Part shown: piece by piece, positions 8,989 through 17,831 of the stretch
How positions within the stretch are numbered: the first letter of the stretch is position 1
How the letters are laid out: each line of letters opens with the position of its first letter
Origin: Phenylobacterium sp. Root700
GTDB lineage: Bacteria > Pseudomonadota > Alphaproteobacteria > Caulobacterales > Caulobacteraceae
Assembly (NCBI RefSeq): GCF_001429025.1
Contig: NZ_LMHT01000035.1
Coordinates: forward strand, 52,489 to 116,488
Length of the DNA: 64,000 bases
Reading direction: 5' to 3'
Made by a program: the position numbers and the translations under genes
Notes under the pieces: model-generated
Seen by the model: only the letters and a program-made list of their open reading frames with translations
The model's database searches: none
Told to the model about the DNA's origin: nothing

Positions 8989-9774
8989 TCAGCGCGGCGG
9001 AGGCGGCGGCAGCCGGCGCTGGGCCAGGGCGACGCAGCTGGCCAGGCCGATGGGCCCCTGTTCGTCGTAGAGGCGGCATTCACCGACCGCCACGCCGTCA
9101 TCGGCGTCGTGATAGGTGGTCTCGAAGCCGATCCACTCGTCCGCCGGCAGGCGGTGCAGGTAGAGCGTGACGTCGGAATTGATGAAACCCAGACCCTGAT
9201 CGCTGACATGGGCAGCCGGGCTGGCGAAATCGCAGGCCACCGAGATCCGCTGGAACGGGGTCAGCGGGGTTCCCTCGACCACTTCGCGCACCTCGCTCAT
9301 CCACACCCGGCGCTGGTCGCTCGTCGCGAAGCCGCCGCTGATCTGCCGGCTCGCCCACATGCCGCCCATCGGACGTTCCGGCGGAGGCTCGATGTCAGCG
9401 GGTTTGGGAACGTCCCAGGGGGCCGGCTTCCAGATCGCGCCCTCGGGGTTCTCGGTGCGCTTCAGGAACTGACAGGTCGCACGCCCCATGCTGACGCCGC
9501 CGGAAATGAACTCGGCGTCGACGACACGGATGCGGTTGCCCTCGCGGACGACCTTGGTCGTCACCTCGACGGGATCGAAGCCGGGCAGCTTGTACATATC
9601 GACTGTCAGGCGCGCCGGCAGGAATTCCGGGTCGCCATGTTTCTGTTCAAGCTCGAAGCCGAGAAGGCCGATGATCACCCGTCCATGCAGGGATTTCGGA
9701 TTCCAGGGACCACGGCAGGCGGGGGTTGGGACGAAATATTGACCGTCCCGTTTGAAAAAAGGTTCGTTTGTCAT
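8989..9774 (-). CDS. Acyl-CoA thioesterase family protein (double hotdog)
   Basis: A 261-residue protein resembling the TesB-type thioesterase-like superfamily that hydrolyses acyl-CoA. Two hotdog halves are suggested by the N-terminal segment with CRGPWNPKSLHGRVIIG (about 19-35) and the C-terminal half with DQGLGFINSDVTLYLHRLP (about 191-209) and the following WIGFETTYHD. The latter is the usual C-terminal pattern where an Asp and a nearby Thr or Gln act in catalysis. The chain length it prefers cannot be told. No strong Shine-Dalgarno sequence is visible; the gene stands alone and ends against the hairpin at 8943. Confidence 0.75.
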   Translation of the reverse strand: MTNEPFFKRDGQYFVPTPACRGPWNPKSLHGRVIIGLLGFELEQKHGDPEFLPARLTVDMYKLPGFDPVEVTTKVVREGNRIRVVDAEFISGGVSMGRATCQFLKRTENPEGAIWKPAPWDVPKPADIEPPPERPMGGMWASRQISGGFATSDQRRVWMSEVREVVEGTPLTPFQRISVACDFASPAAHVSDQGLGFINSDVTLYLHRLPADEWIGFETTYHDADDGVAVGECRLYDEQGPIGLASCVALAQRRLPPPPPR

Positions 9775-9808
9775 GGCGCGGGACCATGACGGATTCCCGC
9801 TCGGCGAA

Positions 9809-10219
9809 CTAGGCTGCGGGTTCGCGCATGATCAGGGCGTCCAGATTGGCCAGCATATGGTCCCAGGCCGCCTGCACCTTGGGCGTCCAGGCCTCGCCCA
9901 GCAGCTCGCGCACCGTTTCCATCACCGTGCCGAAGAAGGTCGCGAACACGCGCGGCGGCACGCCCAGATTTTCGTGATTCACGATCTCGGCGCGCACCAT
10001 ATTGCCCCCGTAGGACGACGAACCGGCGAAATCGAGCAGGGTCTCGAACACTACCGACAACATCTCGCCGCGTGCCGCGCCGGTCTTGTCGTTGATGAAA
10101 AGCTCCGCCATTTCAGGGGATTGAGAGAACAACCTCCGATATACCGCCTCAGTGGGATCGCCGTGCCGCTCGGCCACTTCGGCGAGACTCCAGGCGATCA
10201 GGTCAACTTCGTCGCTCAT
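9809..10219 (-). CDS. Single-domain globin
   Basis: A 136-residue protein consistent with a bacterial single-domain globin of the flavohaemoglobin/Vitreoscilla type, probably a haem protein for oxygen or NO. The strongest match is the F-to-H region: His82 in NHENLGVPP is the predicted proximal haem ligand, followed by a G/H-helix segment (ETVRELLGEAWTPKVQAAWD, 101-120) much like those globins. The distal residue cannot be assigned safely. The ATG at 10219 is preferred; the frame is open further upstream into the divergent promoter. It faces the S9 peptidase gene, with a 20-bp inverted repeat in the 71-nt space between them. No reductase domain is attached. Confidence 0.75.
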   Translation of the reverse strand: MSDEVDLIAWSLAEVAERHGDPTEAVYRRLFSQSPEMAELFINDKTGAARGEMLSVVFETLLDFAGSSSYGGNMVRAEIVNHENLGVPPRVFATFFGTVMETVRELLGEAWTPKVQAAWDHMLANLDALIMREPAA

Positions 10220-10230
10220 GGTTTGCACCT

Positions 10231-10250
10231 CTAGGTCAGCCCTGACTAAG
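10231..10250. promoter_or_regulatory. Imperfect inverted repeat between globin and S9 peptidase genes
   Basis: Two 10-nt arms (10231-10240 and 10241-10250) match at 7 of 10 positions around a GGTCAGCCCTGACT core. The site lies 12 nt from the globin start and 41 nt from the peptidase start, where an operator controlling one or both could act. The regulator is unknown. Confidence 0.35.
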
Positions 10251-10290
10251 TTCGAGCTTAGCGAAATTGTCCCTTGAGGTAGCCCCATTC

Positions 10291-12405
10291 ATGCGCGTCT
10301 CGTTCCTTGGAAAATTGGCTGTGGGCGCCATGTTGAGCGGCATGACCGCATTTCCCGCCGCCGCCCTGCCCGATTCGAACGATCCGTACGTCTACATGGA
10401 GGAGATCGAGGGCCCCCGCGCCATGGCCTTCGCCGTGGCCGAGAACGCCCGCTCGCTGCCGCAGCTGCAAAACGATCCGCGCTACGCCGGGCTCTATGAC
10501 CAGGCGCTGGCCATCGCCACCGCCAAGGACCGCATCACCGCGGTCGGGTTCGCGGGCGACGGAACCCTGCGCAATTTTTGGCAGGACGCCGAACATGTGC
10601 GCGGGATCCTGAGGTCCACGACACTCGAGAGCTATCGCACCGGCAAGCCGCAATGGCGCACGATCCTGGACATCGACGCCCTGGCCAAGGCCGAGGGCAA
10701 GAACTGGGTCTGGAAGGAAGCCGACTGCCTGGCGCCCGACGACCGGTTCTGCCTGCTCTCGCTGTCGGACGGCGGCAAGGACGCCGTAGAGGTTCGCGAG
10801 TTCGACATCCAGACCGGGCAGTTCGTGAAAGGCGGCTTCGCCCTGCCCGAGGGCAAGCACCGCTTCACCTGGGTCGACGCCGACACCCTGGCCGTCGCCA
10901 CCGAATGGACCAAGGGCGAGGTCACGACCTCCGGCTATCCCTATGTCATCAAGCTGCTGAAGCGCGGTCAGGCGCTGGCTGACGCCGTCGAGGTGTTCCG
11001 CGGCAAGGCCGACGACGGCGGCTATGGCGTTTCGCCCTTCGCCCTGCGCGACGCCGACGGCAAGCTCCAGGCGCTGATCGCCCACCGGCCGCTCGACACC
11101 TTCAACGCCGAGCATCACCTGATCGGCCCGGCTGGCGCGACCCGGCTGCCGATCCCCCTGCGCTCCTCGATCCAGGGCCTGATCGACGGCCAGATGATCC
11201 TCACCCTGGAGGAGGACTGGACCGCCAGAGACGGCAAGTCCGGCGACCTGCTGGCCATGGACCTGGCGGGCCTCAAGACCGACGCCGCGACGGTGAAGCC
11301 GGTCCTGGTGCTCCGCCCGACCGCAAGCCAGGCGGTCGAACAGGTCGCCACCACCCGCAACCGGCTGATCGTGGCGCTCTATGACAACGTGAAGGGCGGC
11401 GTGGTCAGCTTCCAGCACGGGCCGCGGGGCTGGACGTCCACCAAGCTCGACCTGCCCCAGGACGTGTCGGTCGGAGTCGCCTCGGCGTCCGATCGCGACG
11501 ACCGGCTGATCCTGCAGATTTCAGGCTTCCTCACGCCCTCGACCCAGGTCCTGGCGGACGCCGCGTCGGGCGCAACCGAGACATTGCGAACCCTGCCCGC
11601 CCGCTTCGACGCCTCGAAAGAAGTGGTCGAGCAGCATTGGGCGGTCTCGAAGGACGGGACCAAGGTCCCCTATTTCCTGGTGCGTCCGAAGGACCTCAAG
11701 TTCGACGGCGCCGCGCCGACCCTGCTCTACGCCTATGGCGGCTTCCAGGTGTCGCTGACGCCGGCCTACGCCGCCACGGTTGGCAAGCTGTGGCTGGAGC
11801 GCGGCGGGGTCTACGCCATCGCCAATATCCGCGGCGGCGGCGAATTCGGCCCGCGCTGGCACGAGGCCGGCCTGAAGCTGAACCGCCAGCGGGTCTATGA
11901 CGACTTCTTCGCGGTCTCCCAGGACCTGATCGCGCGCAAGATCACCAGCCCGAACAAGCTGGGCATCATGGGCGGCTCGAACGGCGGGCTGCTGATGGGC
12001 GTGGCGCTCACTCAGCGGCCGGAGCTCTACAAGGCCGTGGTCATCCAGGTGCCCCTGTTCGACATGATCGGCTACACCCACATCGGGGCGGGCGCGTCGT
12101 GGGTCGGCGAATACGGCGACCCGGCGATCCCGGCCGAGCGCGCGGTGATCGACACCTATTCGCCCTACCAGAATCTGGCCAAGGGCCAGCCCTATCCGCG
12201 GGTGTTCCTGGAAACCTCGACCAAGGACGACCGGGTCCACCCGGCCCACGCCCGCAAGGCCGCGGCCCGGCTGAAGGAGCTGGGCTACGACTACCTCTAT
12301 TACGAGAACATCGACGGCGGTCACGCCGCGGCGGCCAACCTCAACGAAACCGCCAAGCGCCAGGCGCTGGAATACACCTATCTCATCCAGCAGTTGATGG
12401 ACTGA
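10291..12405 (+). CDS. Exported prolyl oligopeptidase family serine peptidase (S9A)
   Basis: A 704-residue peptidase with a signal peptide (hydrophobic residues 4-20, AAA region near 25), so it acts in the periplasm or outside. The N-terminal two thirds should form the beta-propeller lid. The C-terminal alpha/beta-hydrolase domain has the nucleophile motif GGSNGG (Ser near 563), an Asp pair near 646-647 (TKDDRVHP) and His near 678 (GGHAA). These form a complete triad in the family's order. ATG 10291 has GAGG 12 nt upstream. It is divergent from the globin gene and ends 3 nt from the convergent HxlR gene. Confidence 0.88.
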   Translation: MRVSFLGKLAVGAMLSGMTAFPAAALPDSNDPYVYMEEIEGPRAMAFAVAENARSLPQLQNDPRYAGLYDQALAIATAKDRITAVGFAGDGTLRNFWQDAEHVRGILRSTTLESYRTGKPQWRTILDIDALAKAEGKNWVWKEADCLAPDDRFCLLSLSDGGKDAVEVREFDIQTGQFVKGGFALPEGKHRFTWVDADTLAVATEWTKGEVTTSGYPYVIKLLKRGQALADAVEVFRGKADDGGYGVSPFALRDADGKLQALIAHRPLDTFNAEHHLIGPAGATRLPIPLRSSIQGLIDGQMILTLEEDWTARDGKSGDLLAMDLAGLKTDAATVKPVLVLRPTASQAVEQVATTRNRLIVALYDNVKGGVVSFQHGPRGWTSTKLDLPQDVSVGVASASDRDDRLILQISGFLTPSTQVLADAASGATETLRTLPARFDASKEVVEQHWAVSKDGTKVPYFLVRPKDLKFDGAAPTLLYAYGGFQVSLTPAYAATVGKLWLERGGVYAIANIRGGGEFGPRWHEAGLKLNRQRVYDDFFAVSQDLIARKITSPNKLGIMGGSNGGLLMGVALTQRPELYKAVVIQVPLFDMIGYTHIGAGASWVGEYGDPAIPAERAVIDTYSPYQNLAKGQPYPRVFLETSTKDDRVHPAHARKAAARLKELGYDYLYYENIDGGHAAAANLNETAKRQALEYTYLIQQLMD

Positions 12406-12408
12406 GGC

Positions 12409-12852
12409 CTAGAAACCCGGGCGGGTCTCCACCGCTCGGGCCTCGACCGGCTCGCCGCATTCCGAGCAGGTCTGCACCGGGTGGAAGTCGCAGCCGCAGG
12501 TCTTGTGCCGATGCAGCAACGGCGGCCCCGCCTGCCCCGCATAGTGGCGGTCCCCCCAGTGCACGATGGCCATGACCACCGGATGCAGCTCAAGCCCCTT
12601 GTCGGTCAGCCGGTACTCATAGCGGGTGGGATGATCCTGATACGGCGTGCGCTTCAGCACCCCCTCCTGCGTCAAGTGCTTCAGGCGGTCGGCGATGATC
12701 GTCCGTGAGATGCCCAGGCGCTCCTGAAACGCCTCGAACCGGCGCACGCCCAGGAAGCAGTCCCGCAGGATCATCAAGGTCCAGCGATCGCCGATCACGG
12801 CGACCGAACGCGCCACCGAACAGGGCTCCTGCGCCAGGTCTTCCCACTTCAT
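12409..12852 (-). CDS. HxlR-family winged-helix transcriptional regulator
   Basis: A 147-residue regulator with the HxlR signature. It begins with a Cys (PCSVARSVAVIGDRWTLMIL, 10-29), then FEAFQERLGISRTIIADRLK (helix-turn-helix, about 39-58) and a wing ending in YRLTDKG (about 80-86). Members often sense redox or aldehyde stress through the N-terminal Cys (Cys11 here). Four more cysteines cluster at the C-terminus (CGCD and CSECGEP), like a small zinc ribbon, which is not universal in the family. It is divergent from the SDR/isomerase pair at 12937-14276, its most likely target. Confidence 0.88.
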   Translation of the reverse strand: MKWEDLAQEPCSVARSVAVIGDRWTLMILRDCFLGVRRFEAFQERLGISRTIIADRLKHLTQEGVLKRTPYQDHPTRYEYRLTDKGLELHPVVMAIVHWGDRHYAGQAGPPLLHRHKTCGCDFHPVQTCSECGEPVEARAVETRPGF

Positions 12853-12882
12853 CGAACGCCTCGCTCAACCGCCATTGACTGG

Positions 12883-12912
12883 GTCCAGATTCGATACCAT
12901 GGTCCGTCCAGA
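12883..12912. promoter_or_regulatory. Candidate HxlR operator region
   Basis: GTCCAGA occurs twice in direct orientation (12883-12889 and 12906-12912, 23 nt apart). Between them is a perfect 8-nt palindrome, ACCATGGT (12896-12903). The site is in the 84-nt space between the divergent HxlR and SDR genes, where an autoregulatory operator is expected. Confidence 0.35.
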
Positions 12913-12936
12913 AAATAAACTGATTGGAGATCAGCC

Positions 12937-13662
12937 ATGGGCGTTTGTCTGGTGGTGGGGGCTGGAGACGGCGTCGGCGGGGCGATTGCTCGCGCCTTCG
13001 CCAAGGACGGCCACGAAGTCTGCATCACGCGCCGAGCCCGCAATCTCGAACAGCTCGAGGAGCTGGCCCAATCGATCCGCGACGATGGCGGCAAGGCCCG
13101 CGCCTACGGCGTCGACGCCCGCTCCGAGGACGAAATGATCGCGCTGTTCGACAAGATCGAACGCGAGGTCGGGCCGTTGGAGATCGTGATCTTCAACATC
13201 GGAGCCAATGTCCGCTTCGAGCTCACCGAGACCACCAGCCGCGTCTTCCAGAAGGTCTGGGAGATGGCCTGTTTCGCGGGCTTCCTGACCGGGCGCGAGG
13301 CGGCCCGGGTCATGCTGCCCAGAGGCAAGGGCACTATCCTGTTCACCGGAGCCTCGGCCTCTCTGCGCGGCCGCCAGGGCTTCTCGGCCTTCTCCGCCGC
13401 CAAGCAGGCCCTGCGCGCCATCGCCCAGTCGGCGGCCAAGGAACTGGGTCCCCGAGGCATCCACGTGGCCCACGTTGTGGTCGACGGCGCCATCGACGGG
13501 GTCTTCGCCCGCACCAACATCCCCGACCGCCAGGAACGGGTTGATCGTGACGACATCCTCAAGCCCGAGGAGATCGCCGCGAACTACGTCTGGCTGCACA
13601 AACAACAACGCTCCGCCTGGACGCATGAACTCGATCTGCGGCCCTGGTCCGAGAGCTGGTGA
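12937..13662 (+). CDS. SDR-family oxidoreductase with Phe in place of the catalytic Tyr
   Basis: A 241-residue short-chain dehydrogenase/reductase homologue with the cofactor-binding GAGDGVGG motif (8-15). The Ser region is TGASAS (137-142). The usual YxxxK pair reads FSAAK (152-156): Lys156 is present but the catalytic Tyr is Phe, so ordinary SDR chemistry is doubtful. It may belong to a subgroup of SDRs that carry this change. The following DsbA-like isomerase gene starts 11 nt after its stop with a good ribosome-binding site that overlaps this stop. The HxlR gene upstream is divergent. Confidence 0.82.
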   Translation: MGVCLVVGAGDGVGGAIARAFAKDGHEVCITRRARNLEQLEELAQSIRDDGGKARAYGVDARSEDEMIALFDKIEREVGPLEIVIFNIGANVRFELTETTSRVFQKVWEMACFAGFLTGREAARVMLPRGKGTILFTGASASLRGRQGFSAFSAAKQALRAIAQSAAKELGPRGIHVAHVVVDGAIDGVFARTNIPDRQERVDRDDILKPEEIAANYVWLHKQQRSAWTHELDLRPWSESW

Positions 13663-13673
13663 GGAGAACCCCC

Positions 13674-14276
13674 ATGGGAAAGACCGTCGAGTTCATCTTC
13701 GATTTCGCCAGCCCGAACGCCTATCTGGCCCACTGCGTCCTGCCGGCCATAGCCCAGCGCACCGGCGCGCAGATCAAAATCACGCCCTGCCTGCTGGGCG
13801 GGCTCTTCAAGATCACCGGCAACCAGGCGCCGATGACGGCCTTTGGCGGCGTCCAGGGGAAGCTGGCCTACGAGGCGCTCGAGACCCAGCGCTTCATCGC
13901 CAAGCATGGCGTGAGCCAGTATCGGTTCAATCCCCACTTCCCGATCAACACCCTGCTGATCATGCGCGGCCTGGTCGCCGCTCGCCGACAAGGCGTCGAG
14001 ACGAACTACATCGATGCGGTGTTCGCCGGCATGTGGGAGCGCGGCCTGAAGATGGATGACCCCGCCGTCGTCGCCCAGGTGCTGACCGAGGCCGGCCTCG
14101 ACGCGCGCTCGATCCTGGAAGCCACCCAGGACCCCGAGGTGAAGGGCGAACTGCTGGCCAACACCGAGGCCGCGGCGGCGCGAGGCGCGTTCGGCATCCC
14201 GACCTTCTTCGTCGGAGATGAGATATTCTTCGGCAAGGAGCGACTTGGACAGGTCGAAGAACAACTGACGAATTGA
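13674..14276 (+). CDS. DsbA-family protein, 2-hydroxychromene-2-carboxylate isomerase type
   Basis: A 200-residue thioredoxin-fold protein of the kappa-class GST/HCCA isomerase group. The N-terminus reads VEFIFDFASPNAYLA (about 5-19), with the Ser that replaces the DsbA cysteine pair and binds glutathione in this group. The C-terminal GAFGIPTFFVGDEIFFGKER segment (about 171-190) is diagnostic. Members act in aromatic degradation or glutathione-dependent isomerisations; no aromatic pathway is seen nearby. ATG 13674 follows GAGGAG; earlier in-frame codons lie inside the SDR gene. Confidence 0.85.
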   Translation: MGKTVEFIFDFASPNAYLAHCVLPAIAQRTGAQIKITPCLLGGLFKITGNQAPMTAFGGVQGKLAYEALETQRFIAKHGVSQYRFNPHFPINTLLIMRGLVAARRQGVETNYIDAVFAGMWERGLKMDDPAVVAQVLTEAGLDARSILEATQDPEVKGELLANTEAAAARGAFGIPTFFVGDEIFFGKERLGQVEEQLTN

Positions 14277-14478
14277 TTACAGGCTGACCGGGTAAATCTT
14301 CGACAGCTTCACTTCAGTTTTCCCTGAGGTCGTCCAAATCGAAGAGCCCTTCACGGCAGGATTTTTTCGACCGGATCAACACGTGAATTCGAGACGATTT
14401 GGCGTGTTGAATCCGTCGAAAATTTCGCCGCGACCGACGAAATCGGACCGCGTTCGGCCGAAATACGCAGACTTCTTC

Positions 14479-14495
14479 GTCTATTACCTATAGAC
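14479..14495. promoter_or_regulatory. Inverted repeat GTCTAT-N5-ATAGAC
   Basis: Perfect 6-bp arms (14479-14484, 14490-14495) around a 5-nt spacer. It contains a TATAGA that could serve as a -10 element for the small gene at 14612. It could be an operator over the promoter or simply part of it. Confidence 0.3.
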
Positions 14496-14560
14496 AAGCT
14501 CCATTCGCCTCGACGCCCCAGGAGTCGCGCGTCAGCGCGCGCCCGAAGGCGTGGGGTCTT

Positions 14561-14589
14561 GCCGCCGTCGCGCCCGACGACGCGGCGGC
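14561..14589 (+). other. GC-rich leader hairpin
   Basis: The arm GCCGCCGTCG (14561-14570) pairs with CGAC plus GGCGGC (14578-14589) with a 2-nt bulge and a 7-nt loop, ending 22 nt before the ATG at 14612. It is followed by a free AAGGAG, so it does not hide the ribosome-binding site in this form. It could be a stabilising 5' UTR stem or an attenuator. Confidence 0.35.
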
Positions 14590-14611
14590 GTGGACAGAAG
14601 GAGTATTCCGC

Positions 14612-14827
14612 ATGGCCATAAGAGACTCAGCCGACCGGGCCATTTTCACCGTGGCGCGCCATGACGGCCGCTGGGCCGTCGAGCACGGCGGCGAGTATTT
14701 CGACCACACCATCGATAAGGAAGAGGCCAAGGCCGCCGCCAATAAGCGCGCCCGCGCCGCGCAAGACGCCGGCCGGCCCTGCCAAGTCAGAGTCACCGGC
14801 GAACACGGCTTCTTCGCCCCCGCATAA
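14612..14827 (+). CDS. Small DUF2188-like protein
   Basis: A 71-residue cytoplasmic protein. It has an N-terminal beta pair (IFTVARHDGRWAVEHGG, 11-27), a helix rich in Lys and Ala (EEAKAAANKRARAA, 37-50) and a final strand, CQVRVTGEHG. The arrangement resembles the small DUF2188 proteins of unknown function; this is a pattern judgement, not a database result. ATG 14612 has AAGGAG about 9 nt upstream. The leader is long and structured, and a second small gene follows 65 nt downstream. Confidence 0.6.
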   Translation: MAIRDSADRAIFTVARHDGRWAVEHGGEYFDHTIDKEEAKAAANKRARAAQDAGRPCQVRVTGEHGFFAPA

Positions 14828-14892
14828 ACCCGAAATCCCAAAGCCTAGGCGCGGGGGTCCCGTGGTTCGGCTCATCCATCAGGAGCCCCAAG

Positions 14893-15189
14893 ATGAACCC
14901 CGACAAATCCGCGAACACAGACAAGACCGTTCGCCGCCCCGTGCCGCCGCGCGGCTCCCTCGCGACCAAGTTCAGCGGCGAGATCGAGGCTGCGGTTTCG
15001 GCCGGTGTCGAGCGCGAAGCCATGACGCTTCGCCTCACCCTGCGCGACGCCTCCAACATCCGACGTGACGGCGAGATCCCGGTTCAGGACCTCAGCTTCA
15101 CGGGCGGCGAAATGCGCCTGCTGAAGGTCAAGGTCGTGGCCGGCGGCGTCGACGTCAGCAAGCTCGACCTGGGCCAGACCGCGACCTAG
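14893..15189 (+). CDS. Hypothetical 98-residue protein
   Basis: No family recognised. The product is soluble, with a charged N-terminal tail (residues 1-20, Lys/Arg/Pro rich) and a predicted alternating strand/helix body containing MTLRLTLRDASN (44-55) and LLKVKVVAGGVDVSKLDL. AGGAG sits about 9 nt before the ATG. It may share the leader and promoter of the gene at 14612 and ends 24 nt before a strong hairpin. Confidence 0.55.
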   Translation: MNPDKSANTDKTVRRPVPPRGSLATKFSGEIEAAVSAGVEREAMTLRLTLRDASNIRRDGEIPVQDLSFTGGEMRLLKVKVVAGGVDVSKLDLGQTAT

Positions 15190-15213
15190 CGGCCCTGACA
15201 CTTCGAAGGTGTC

Positions 15214-15241
15214 GCCCCTGTGCGATTGGCGCCACAGGGGC
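15214..15241 (+). terminator. Hairpin terminator after the small-protein genes
   Basis: A perfect 9-bp stem, GCCCCTGTG (15214-15222) with CACAGGGGC (15233-15241), and a 10-nt loop. A smaller hairpin, GACAC-N7-GTGTC, lies directly before it. No T tract follows, so it may act as a stabiliser or a Rho-aided terminator. Confidence 0.5.
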
Positions 15242-15470
15242 CCCGGCGATCCTGACGCCTAGAAGAAACCGCCCCCAAGCCTGAAGCCATAAGGCGTCAC
15301 GCCAGGACGCAGCGTATAAAAGACGCCTAGATCGTTGTTGCTGTTACACTTTTCGCGCCCAGAATGGCGCTGGACAGCCTACGCCGGCGCAGGATTTCCT
15401 CAGATCCAGAACACCCATGCCGCGCGTCTCGCCAGAGTTCGCCGAGCAAATGGGGATGGAGGAGGAAATC

Positions 15471-17831
15471 ATGGCGTACCGCAAACAGGCGGCGGCTCAA
15501 GTGAGTCTACTCGCCCTCATCATGGCGCTGCCGGCCGGACAGGCCCTGGCGCAGTCCCAAGTCGAAGAACTTATCGTCACCGCGCGAAAGCGCGACGAAG
15601 CGCTGATCGACGTACCATTCTCAATCAACGCCATCAGCGAAACCAAGATGCGCGAGCGCGGCGCGACCAATATCGAAGAACTCTCGCGTAACATCGCCAA
15701 CTTCACGGTGCAGAATCTGGGCCCCGGCCAGAGCCAGGTCGCCATCCGCGGCATCTCCGCCGGCCAGATCGTTCGCGACCAGCCGGGCGTCAAGGAACAG
15801 GTCGGCGTCTATCTCGATGAGTCGGTGATCTCGCTGTCGCTGTTCACCCCGGACATCGAACTGTTCGACCTCAATCGCGTCGAGGTGCTGCGCGGGCCGC
15901 AAGGCACGCTCTACGGTTCCGGGTCGCTATCTGGCACCGTGCGCTACATCACCAACCAGCCGACCACCGCGCGTCAGGAAGGCGCGATCGAGACCACGCT
16001 CAGCCGTGTGAAGAGCGGCCAGTTCGGCGGCGAGGTGAAGGGGATGGTCAACCTACCCCTCTCCGACACGCTCGCGCTGCGCGTCGTCGGCTACGCCACC
16101 GACTTCCCCGGCTTCATCGACGCCGTTCAACCGGGCGGCAAGGTCGACAAGGACGTCAACAAAGGGGTTCGCCTGGGCGTCCGCGCGGCGCTGCGTTACC
16201 AGCCGACCGACAACCTCAGCATCACCCCGCGCGTGCTGTACCAGACCATCGACGTGGACGGCTTCAACCGCGTCGACCTCTTCAACATTCTCGGCAATCC
16301 GTACACGACCAGCCGCCCGCCTGTCGAACTGGGCGATCTGCAGCAGTTCACCCAGCTCACCGAGAAGTTCAAAGACGACTTCCTGCTGGCCGACCTGAAC
16401 ATCCAGTACGACTTTGGCGACTTCGCCCTGACGTCGATCTCGACCTACCAGCATCGCGACGTCCTGGTGGTTCGTGACGCCACCGCGCTGACCGGGTCGA
16501 TCACCGGGGGCAGCATCGGCCTGCCGGAGAACGTCTACACCCTGAACGCGCCGCTGAACGACAAGACCAAGGTCAAGTCGTTCACCCAGGAAGTCCGCCT
16601 GGCCAACACCGACGAAGGCCCGTTCGCCTGGGTGATCGGGGCGTTCTACAGCGACGTGAAACGCGACTATTCGCAGGTTCTGGATGTTCGCGGCTTCGAG
16701 GCCCTCACCGGCATCCCGACCCGCGGTCCGGCCGCGCCGGTCGACGCGCTCTACTACTCCGTCGTCCCCTACGACCAGACCCAGTACGCCTTGTTCGGCG
16801 AAGGCACCTGGTCGGTGAACGAGCGGCTCGACGTCACCGCCGGGCTGCGGTGGTCGAAGTACAAGGAGAACCGCGAGCTAACCTTCGACGGCATCTTCGC
16901 CGAGCGGACCATCGCCGTGCCCGGGAAGACCAAGGCCGACGACTTCGCCCCGCGGGTCATCGTCGCCTACAAGGCCACCGACGACATCACCGTGAACGCC
17001 CAGGCCTCGAGGGGCTTCCGGCTGGGCGGCATCAACGATCCGCTCAACCGCCCGCTCTGCACGGCGGCCGACTTCGCCACCTTCAGCGCCCTATCCACGC
17101 CCAGCTTCGACAACGAAACGGTGTGGAACTACGAGGCCGGCATGAAGGCCGAGTTCGCCGAACGGCGCGGCGCCCTGACCTTCGCGGCCTTCTACTCAGA
17201 CATCGAGAACCTGCAGGCGACCATCGACGCCGGCAGCTGCTCCTCGCGCGTCATCGTCAACGTGCCCAAGGCGAAGTCAGCAGGGGTCGAGGCCGAGTTC
17301 TCCTATCGCTTGAACGAAAACTTCGATATCGCGGCCTCGGCCTCGTACAACGACGCCAAGCTCACCTCGAGCGTCAAGGACGTCACCGGCGCGCCTATCC
17401 AGGGCCTGCGTGACGGCAACCGCCTGCCCACGGTTCCGAAGGTCCAGGCGGCCTTCAGCCTGAACTACGCCGGCGACCAATGGGATGGCGGCTGGACCCC
17501 GTTCGGCAATGTCACCTGGCAGTATGTCGGCGATCGCTTCACCCAGGTCTCCGACCAGGAGGACAACCCCCGACGCGTCACCCTGTTCAACACGGGGTCG
17601 CCGACCGTCTCGACGCTCAGCTTCCCGTTGGAGCTGCCGGACTATCAGGTGGTCAATCTGCGGGTCGGCCTGCGCGGCGGCAGCGGCTTTGAGGTCGCCG
17701 CCTTCATCCAGAACCTGACCGACGAACGCGCCCGTCTCTCCATCGACCGGGAACGCGGCCTGCGGGCCCGCTACGGCTACCAGACCAACCAGCCGCGCAC
17801 GATCGGGGTCAGCCTGCGTAAGACGTTCTAG
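15471..17831 (+). CDS. TonB-dependent outer-membrane receptor 1
   Basis: A 786-residue receptor. It has a signal peptide (about 1-28, ending AQALAQ), a TonB-box-like [10 protein letters not shown] (about 31-40), the plug domain with [20 protein letters not shown] near residue 141, and a 22-strand barrel ending in a terminal Phe. It imports a ligand too large or too rare for porins; the ligand is not identifiable and the neighbours (small proteins, purC) do not help. ATG 15471 has GGAGGA 4-9 nt upstream; further upstream codons are unlikely. Its TAG shares the CTAG at 17828-17831 with purC. Confidence 0.92.
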   Translation: MAYRKQAAAQVSLLALIMALPAGQALAQSQVEELIVTARKRDEALIDVPFSINAISETKMRERGATNIEELSRNIANFTVQNLGPGQSQVAIRGISAGQIVRDQPGVKEQVGVYLDESVISLSLFTPDIELFDLNRVEVLRGPQGTLYGSGSLSGTVRYITNQPTTARQEGAIETTLSRVKSGQFGGEVKGMVNLPLSDTLALRVVGYATDFPGFIDAVQPGGKVDKDVNKGVRLGVRAALRYQPTDNLSITPRVLYQTIDVDGFNRVDLFNILGNPYTTSRPPVELGDLQQFTQLTEKFKDDFLLADLNIQYDFGDFALTSISTYQHRDVLVVRDATALTGSITGGSIGLPENVYTLNAPLNDKTKVKSFTQEVRLANTDEGPFAWVIGAFYSDVKRDYSQVLDVRGFEALTGIPTRGPAAPVDALYYSVVPYDQTQYALFGEGTWSVNERLDVTAGLRWSKYKENRELTFDGIFAERTIAVPGKTKADDFAPRVIVAYKATDDITVNAQASRGFRLGGINDPLNRPLCTAADFATFSALSTPSFDNETVWNYEAGMKAEFAERRGALTFAAFYSDIENLQATIDAGSCSSRVIVNVPKAKSAGVEAEFSYRLNENFDIAASASYNDAKLTSSVKDVTGAPIQGLRDGNRLPTVPKVQAAFSLNYAGDQWDGGWTPFGNVTWQYVGDRFTQVSDQEDNPRRVTLFNTGSPTVSTLSFPLELPDYQVVNLRVGLRGGSGFEVAAFIQNLTDERARLSIDRERGLRARYGYQTNQPRTIGVSLRKTF

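Larger units (their letters stand above)
14277..14611 (+). other. Non-coding spacer, promoter and structured leader of the small-protein gene
   Basis: No convincing gene in 335 nt. The left half is relatively AT-rich, with several TTCGA/TCGAA repeats. An inverted repeat GTCTAT-N5-ATAGAC lies at 14479-14495, and the right part is very GC-rich with a stable hairpin 22 nt before the next start. This is read as promoter and 5' leader for the gene at 14612. Confidence 0.4.
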
